From Triparma columacea (taxonomy: Eukaryota; Sar; Bolidophyceae; Parmales; Triparmaceae), in the NCBI GenBank assembly GCA_030267965.1, contig BRYA01000095.1, positions 1-45,693 of the forward strand: a stretch of DNA of 45,693 nucleotides, given 5' to 3'. A model generated the notes under the pieces. It did no database searches. It worked only from the letters and a program-made list of their open reading frames with translations, and was not told the DNA's origin. Made by a program: the position numbers and the translations under genes. This document shows positions 41,435 through 45,693 of the stretch, one piece after another (position 1 is the first letter of the stretch; the number at the start of each line of letters is the position of its first letter).

Positions 41435-44400
41435 TCAGTCACACTCGCTGACGTGCCAGACTGTTCTCCCCGCTTCGTTGTAGAAATATTCCCTTCCCTT
41501 GGCGTCAACCGCCCTGCTCCATCCTTGAGGAGGGGGTGGGGGGGCCTGCGGCGTTGAAGCTTGCGTCGAACCTTTCCTGGTTAATTTGGGCACATATTTG
41601 GCTCCATGTGAGTTTGCCCTCAACCTGTCCAGCTGCCTGGCGTCGCTGCCTATACCCGAACTACTACCCTCATCGTTGGCTTGCATCGGGTTGGAAGCGT
41701 AACCAAAATTTGAGCTGTCATCTCGGTCAAACTCAGGGTAAGGCTCGCCCCTCCTGGTGCTGTTCTGCTTCCTGTTACTGCTCAGGTTACCACCCCACCT
41801 CCATGTTGCTGGCTCCGTCCACGTCGTGGTTCTCGTCCTCGTGTTCTCAAAATACTTGTTGCCATTCGGGTCAGTGCGAACCGTCCAGTCTGCGTCGTCA
41901 TTGTCATAGTCATCGTCGTCGTCATTTATCATGTCACTGGTTGAGTAGTCTGTAGCCAACCTCCTCATTTCAGTGTGCGCAGAGTATCCCGAACTCCCGT
42001 CCCCTCTTCTCATATTCCCCCCAGAGCTAAGTCCACTCGAAATCACGTCCTCTTCATCGAAGCTCCACATCCTCCTCTCCCTCAATCTTTCCCCATTGTC
42101 GTCGTAAAGCAGCTTCTCCTTCTGCATCGCGTAGCACTTGTAAACGCCCAACCCAAGAGAGCACATGAGCAGCGCGACAATACCCATGAAAATCTCTAAG
42201 TTGTTTGAGGCTGCTTTGTTCAGCTTACTCATGACGTCGTCGAAGAAGTTGTACTCAATCGTGGGGGCTGATGTTGGTGCCATCGTTGGCGAGGGAGTCG
42301 CAGGCTGGGGAGCCATGGTGGGGGCTGAGGGGTTGGGGGGGGGGGGGGGGGGTCAGGTTGGGGGAGTCAGGTTGGGGTTCGGGAAACTTTGCCGCCGCCC
42401 TCCAACTCACCAGCTGTCGGCCTAGGCGTCGCAACCCCAACGAAGGCACAGCTTGTACTGTAAACCCCCTGAGATGCGCACGTTCCGCTAACCACCGCAT
42501 TGTAAACTGAATTATGATCTACCTTGCACATTTTGCACATGAATTCCATTGTTGTTGTGGCATCGTCTGACTCATAAGAGCACATCTCCCAGAGCGCGCA
42601 TCCGCTTTTCAGGTCTCCCGGCGCCTCATCCTCCCAACCAACATCTACCCACGACGCGTTTTCAATGTTGCTGCCGTTCAAGTATCTGCAAACGACCTCC
42701 TTTCCATGATTGTCGCCCCCGGCGTTGCACGCTGCAAAGTCCCCAGTGGAACCGGCTTCAGGCGGGGCGTAGCAGCTCCCGATATATTGCTTCTCGCCGA
42801 CTGTTATAAAGTCCCCAGCTTCCAGTCCCTCATTGCACTTCTTGCAAGAAATGGTGTAGTCGTAGGCGAATCCATATGTTGTGATTGTGATTTGCCGTGA
42901 CTTGGACACCAGCTCGTACTGAGAGCACGAAGTTATGAAGGGGGAAGGCTGATTTCCATTCACGTCCCCTCCGTAGCCGGTCTTCCCAACATAAGTGCAC
43001 TTTGCGAGGTTGTTGAGGTATGAGCTGCTGTCCCCGTTGATTCCAATTTGGTCAGGGCACGTGGCATACAACTGTGCTGAATAGCACTCACTAACTTTTT
43101 CACCGTGGCAAGACTGCGGGACATCGTCGGAGTCGTCGCCCGCCGAGTCATAAAATGCCAAAAGCCCCTCAGCGCACTGAGTGCAGGAGAGGTGGTACTT
43201 TCTCGATGTCAACCCGTAATCAACATGGCAAGCGCTGTAATTACCACACGCATCACTAGCAAACGGCGAATTATCCCCCCCGTCTTTGGATTCCCAATCC
43301 CCTTCGTGGTAGTACTCGCAGTCATCATTGAAACTTTCACCATCTGGGCAAGAGGAAAGAGTCTGCGGATCTACGCACGCCATAGGGTAGCTCCGAGTTG
43401 TATTGCAATCCCCTCTCGTCACTTCGTTGTACCCTAATGCTACCTTCCCTTGCGCGCATTCGGCGCACATGATGTAATAGTCATCTTCCGTCTCAGAGGA
43501 AACATGTTCGCAGAGGGCAAGCGAAGCGCAAGTGCTCCCGAAGCTGGAACTCTCCCCCTCGTCTACCTCCGTCCAACTGCCTTCGAACAAAAAATTGCAC
43601 TCATTGTCGACGGGATGGTCTGAAGTCGGGTGTACGGGGCACGTCTCGAATCCGGTTGCCAACACGTAGCACGCACCCCCTCCTCGCACACTCCATTTCC
43701 CTTCCTCGCAGTCGCTGCAGGAGGGAGCAGCCGACAGACTGTACTTCCCCCTTCCGCACTCATCACATGTAGAAGACCCTTCAACGTCCTGGTATCTTCC
43801 TGGGCTGCAGTCATCACACGGCGTGGCCTGTCCAACGCTGCTATACTTCCCTTGTTGGCAGTCAACACAGCTTGCAGCACCCTCACCGGAGGATGTTCCT
43901 GCAGAGCACAGAGAACAGAAAGAAGAACCCACGGAGTCAACGTACCTCCCAGCAGCGCAATCTTGGCAACCGTTGGTACTGGCAAGACGGTACTTGCCGA
44001 CAGCGCAGTCGTAACAAGACGACGCTGACTCCTCGCTGAAGGTTCCTGCACCACACGGGGTACAAGCAGCGGACCCAGCGTTAGAGTAGGTCCCCGCGGG
44101 GCAGACGGAACATTCGCCTGATCCTCCAAGCGTGTACGTTCCAGCCGCGCAATCTGAACACGAGGAAGCGCCCTCAGCACTTAAGGTGCCTGCCAGGCAA
44201 GGCGAGCACGCCCCAGCCCCATCCTCGGAGGCGTACTTTCCAGCAGAACAAGGCGTGCACTCCGTGACGGTCACGTCCAAAGTGTACTTTCCAGCCGTGC
44301 AGGACGTGCAGCTCGAGGAAGAGCTTCCCGAGAAAGAACCTGGTTGGCAAGGGGAACAGACCGCAGCCCCCGCGGCGCTATAGGTCCCAGGAACACAAGA

Positions 44401-44935
44401 CTGGCAGGTCGTGAGCGCTGCGTACTTGCCCGCACCGCATTGATCGCATACCGTCCTATCTTCATTGCTCACGTAGCCTGAGCTGCAGGCTGAGCAAGAA
44501 GTCTGCCCTAGAGCCGGTTGTATCGTTCCACCTGGACACTTGGTGCAGTCGGTCGCGGAATCGAAGTGGCCAACGTTGCAGGCATAACACTTGCACTTCT
44601 CATCCGTGGGCCAGCACCAATCATAGGAGTTCCCATAACTGTCTGTGGCCGTAAATTGATACCATTCCTGTGTTTTGTAGAGTATTAGCATAACAAGAGA
44701 AGATGGGGGCGCAAGGTAGCTAGCAGGGTTAGTACGATGGGCCACCAAAAAAGTGCCACCATTGGAAGGCCCAGACACTCACTCCAGAATAGATCCGATG
44801 CCCGCTTGGACACCTTGAATTGGAACATTCACTAACACAGTTTGTTAGCATCCAGTGAGAAGTTACATGGTTGGAGGCGGAAGACAGACGAATGTAAAAA
44901 CATAAGCAAATTAGGGCGCTGAGCATTCTAGACAT
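41435..44935 (-). CDS. cell-surface Cys-rich receptor-like protein with two WW domains
   Basis: Exons 44935-44783, 44667-42411 and 42324-41435 (phases 0 and 1) give 1099 aa. A signal peptide (MLSALICLCFYIRLSSAS) leads to about ten GCC2/GCC3 (ephrin-receptor-like) repeats of the form C-x2-C-x-A-G-x-Y/F, up to about residue 430. Next come four copies of a ~110-aa Cys-rich module that I do not recognise. A Thr/Pro linker, one membrane helix (IFMGIVALLMCSLGLGVYKC) and a cytosolic tail follow. The tail has two WW domains: DADWTVRTDPNGNKYFENTR (then TRTTTWTEP) and QGWSRAVDAKGREYFYNEAG (then RTVWH). WW domains bind Pro-rich ligands. A sensor or adhesion role is inferred; ligand unknown. The second intron contains a G/C run of about 17. 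Confidence 0.83.
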
Positions 44936-45386
44936 CCTCCACTTGTAGAGACTTGAGAGAATGCGAGAACTCCCTTCCTTGTTGTTGTTTCTGACCTTTG
45001 GTTTTCTTGACCCTTTTCACTCCCCCAGCCTTGAAAACTCTTAGTGTTGGTTGGTGTGGGAAACAATAAGTTCCCATCACCAATCACCGTCGCCAATGCC
45101 ATCCCCGTCATGCCCCCCCCCGTTCACTTCCCTGACGCCGAAATATCTCTCAAAATCAACTACTTTCAACTGATGAATTGCGCTTCTCCACCTCTCCTCC
45201 CGTCTTTCCCTAGCTGCACCCGTTCCCTCCCAATTGATACCCCCAAACCCACGAAAAATCTAGTCCCGTCCTACGAGATTGCCATTAAAAAGTCCTCCTT
45301 CCTTTCTTAGAAGCCCCCAGCCCCACCGCAGCCCCCAGCTCCCACCGGACTTTTCTGTTTCTCTTTTGACTGGCAAATTAATCAAG
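44936..45386. promoter_or_regulatory. divergent promoter region, receptor / EGF-like gene
   Basis: About 450 nt between opposite start codons, C-rich near 45105 and near 45310-45350. No convincing gene or named element. Confidence 0.4.
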
Positions 45387-45660
45387 ATGATTAAGGCTCT
45401 CACTCTCTTTGCCGTTATCGGCATGGCCGCCGCCGAGTGCCCCAACGCTTGTTCTGGACACGGAGACTGCTCTGCTTTCGATGTGAGTGCCGTCACTTCC
45501 TCACTAGGGCACAAATTGTGTCATGGTCCCCAACCGACGTTCGTTTGGATGGAAACTCTTGGATTTACCCTCATCTGACCCCCCCTCCCCCCCTCCACCC
45601 CCCTACCCCCGTAGCAATGCAACTGCGACCGCAACTGGCAGGCCGCTGATTGCTCTGAGC
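45387..45660 (+). CDS. secreted EGF-like Cys-rich protein, 5' part
   Basis: Exons 45387-45482 and 45615-45660 (phase 0, then phase 1 at the window edge); the gene runs on to the right. A signal peptide (MIKALTLFAVIGMAAA) is followed at once by ECPNACSGHGDCSAFDQCNC and DRNWQAADCSE, an EGF-like unit of the C-x3-C-SGHG-x-C type common in stramenopile extracellular proteins. A GTAAGT donor ends the visible part at 45661. Full length and function are unknown. Confidence 0.82.
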
Positions 45661-45693
45661 GTAAGTAACCCCTCAAAGTTGTCTCAAATTCCC

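Noticed and set aside
42339..42354. long G run as a possible G-quadruplex regulator
   Set aside because: It sits in the pyrimidine tract of the receptor intron on the coding strand (a C run before the acceptor). Similar mononucleotide runs occur in many intergenic and intronic places here, so no special role is supported.
1..45693. tRNA, rRNA, snRNA, CRISPR array, LTR or transposase genes
   Set aside because: I looked for their usual signatures by eye and found none convincing; small RNAs could still be missed without a covariance-model search.

Overview
The window is nuclear DNA of a photosynthetic stramenopile. A bolidophyte/Parmales or pelagophyte-like microalga is my best guess, by inference and not by database match. 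The evidence is compact eukaryotic genes with short GT-AG introns (about 85-240 nt), plastid-type magnesium chelatase H, and at least four proteins whose N-terminus is a signal peptide followed by a Phe-containing transit motif of the ASAFAP kind (A-S-F-x-P), as used for secondary plastids with four membranes. A CDPK kinase and EGF-like proteins typical of heterokonts fit this too. There are no bacterial operons, no CRISPR array, no intact transposon, and no rRNA or tRNA gene that I could find.

Layout. 465-2240 (+) pentameric ligand-gated channel; 2320-3405 (-) TFIIH Tfb4/p34; 3717-6031 (+) CDPK, its 3' end tandemly duplicated; 6429-8030 (-) unknown single-pass membrane protein; 8148-9522 gene-free; 9523-10542 (+) RanBP2-type zinc finger/RGG protein; 10786-15593 (-) chlH in five exons; 15944-17439 (+) SLP-type phosphatase; 17484-17786 (-) small coiled-coil ORF; 17980-20037 (+) plastid-type JmjC oxygenase with a Tudor-like tail; 20169-20846 (-) secretory Hsp20; 21034-22132 (+) MgtE-like transporter; 22294-23048 (-) COQ10; about 23117-23470 very AT-rich island; 23590-24770 (-) RING-coiled-coil protein crossed by an assembly gap; 24984-26638 (+) RBR-like E3 with Tudor-like modules; 26707-28292 (-) dyskerin; 28535-28849 (+) Sec61 beta; 28977-30639 (-) PDZ-PUB protein; 30737-31569 (+) PAP/fibrillin; 31691-32474 (-) COX6A; 32801-33454 (+) clathrin light chain; 33638-34350 (-) thioredoxin-like; 34503-35975 (-) RPAP3; 36713-40245 (+) SPT16; 40362-41349 (+) plastid trigger-factor-like; 41435-44935 (-) Cys-rich receptor with WW tail; 45387 to the edge (+) EGF-like secreted protein (partial).

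Genes are mostly arranged head-to-head or tail-to-tail with 70-450 nt between them, so divergent pairs such as chlH/SLP, PDZ-PUB/PAP and dyskerin/Sec61 beta must share short promoters. The plastid-linked set (chlH, MgtE-like transporter, PAP/fibrillin, JmjC oxygenase, trigger-factor-like) is spread among housekeeping genes; only chlH and the Mg transporter suggest a common theme (Mg supply and Mg insertion).

The most unusual signals are: (i) a short intron tag, TCGCTTCGCTC, near many 3' splice sites, with its reverse complement near many 5' splice sites, so that several introns could fold into a stem joining their two ends; (ii) three tandem copies of a 5' splice site in one intron; (iii) an RBR ligase whose IBR is replaced by Tudor-like modules; and (iv) a four-copy Cys-rich ectodomain module that I do not recognise, in a WW-tailed receptor. 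All exon models were derived by eye from splice signals and reading-phase arithmetic.
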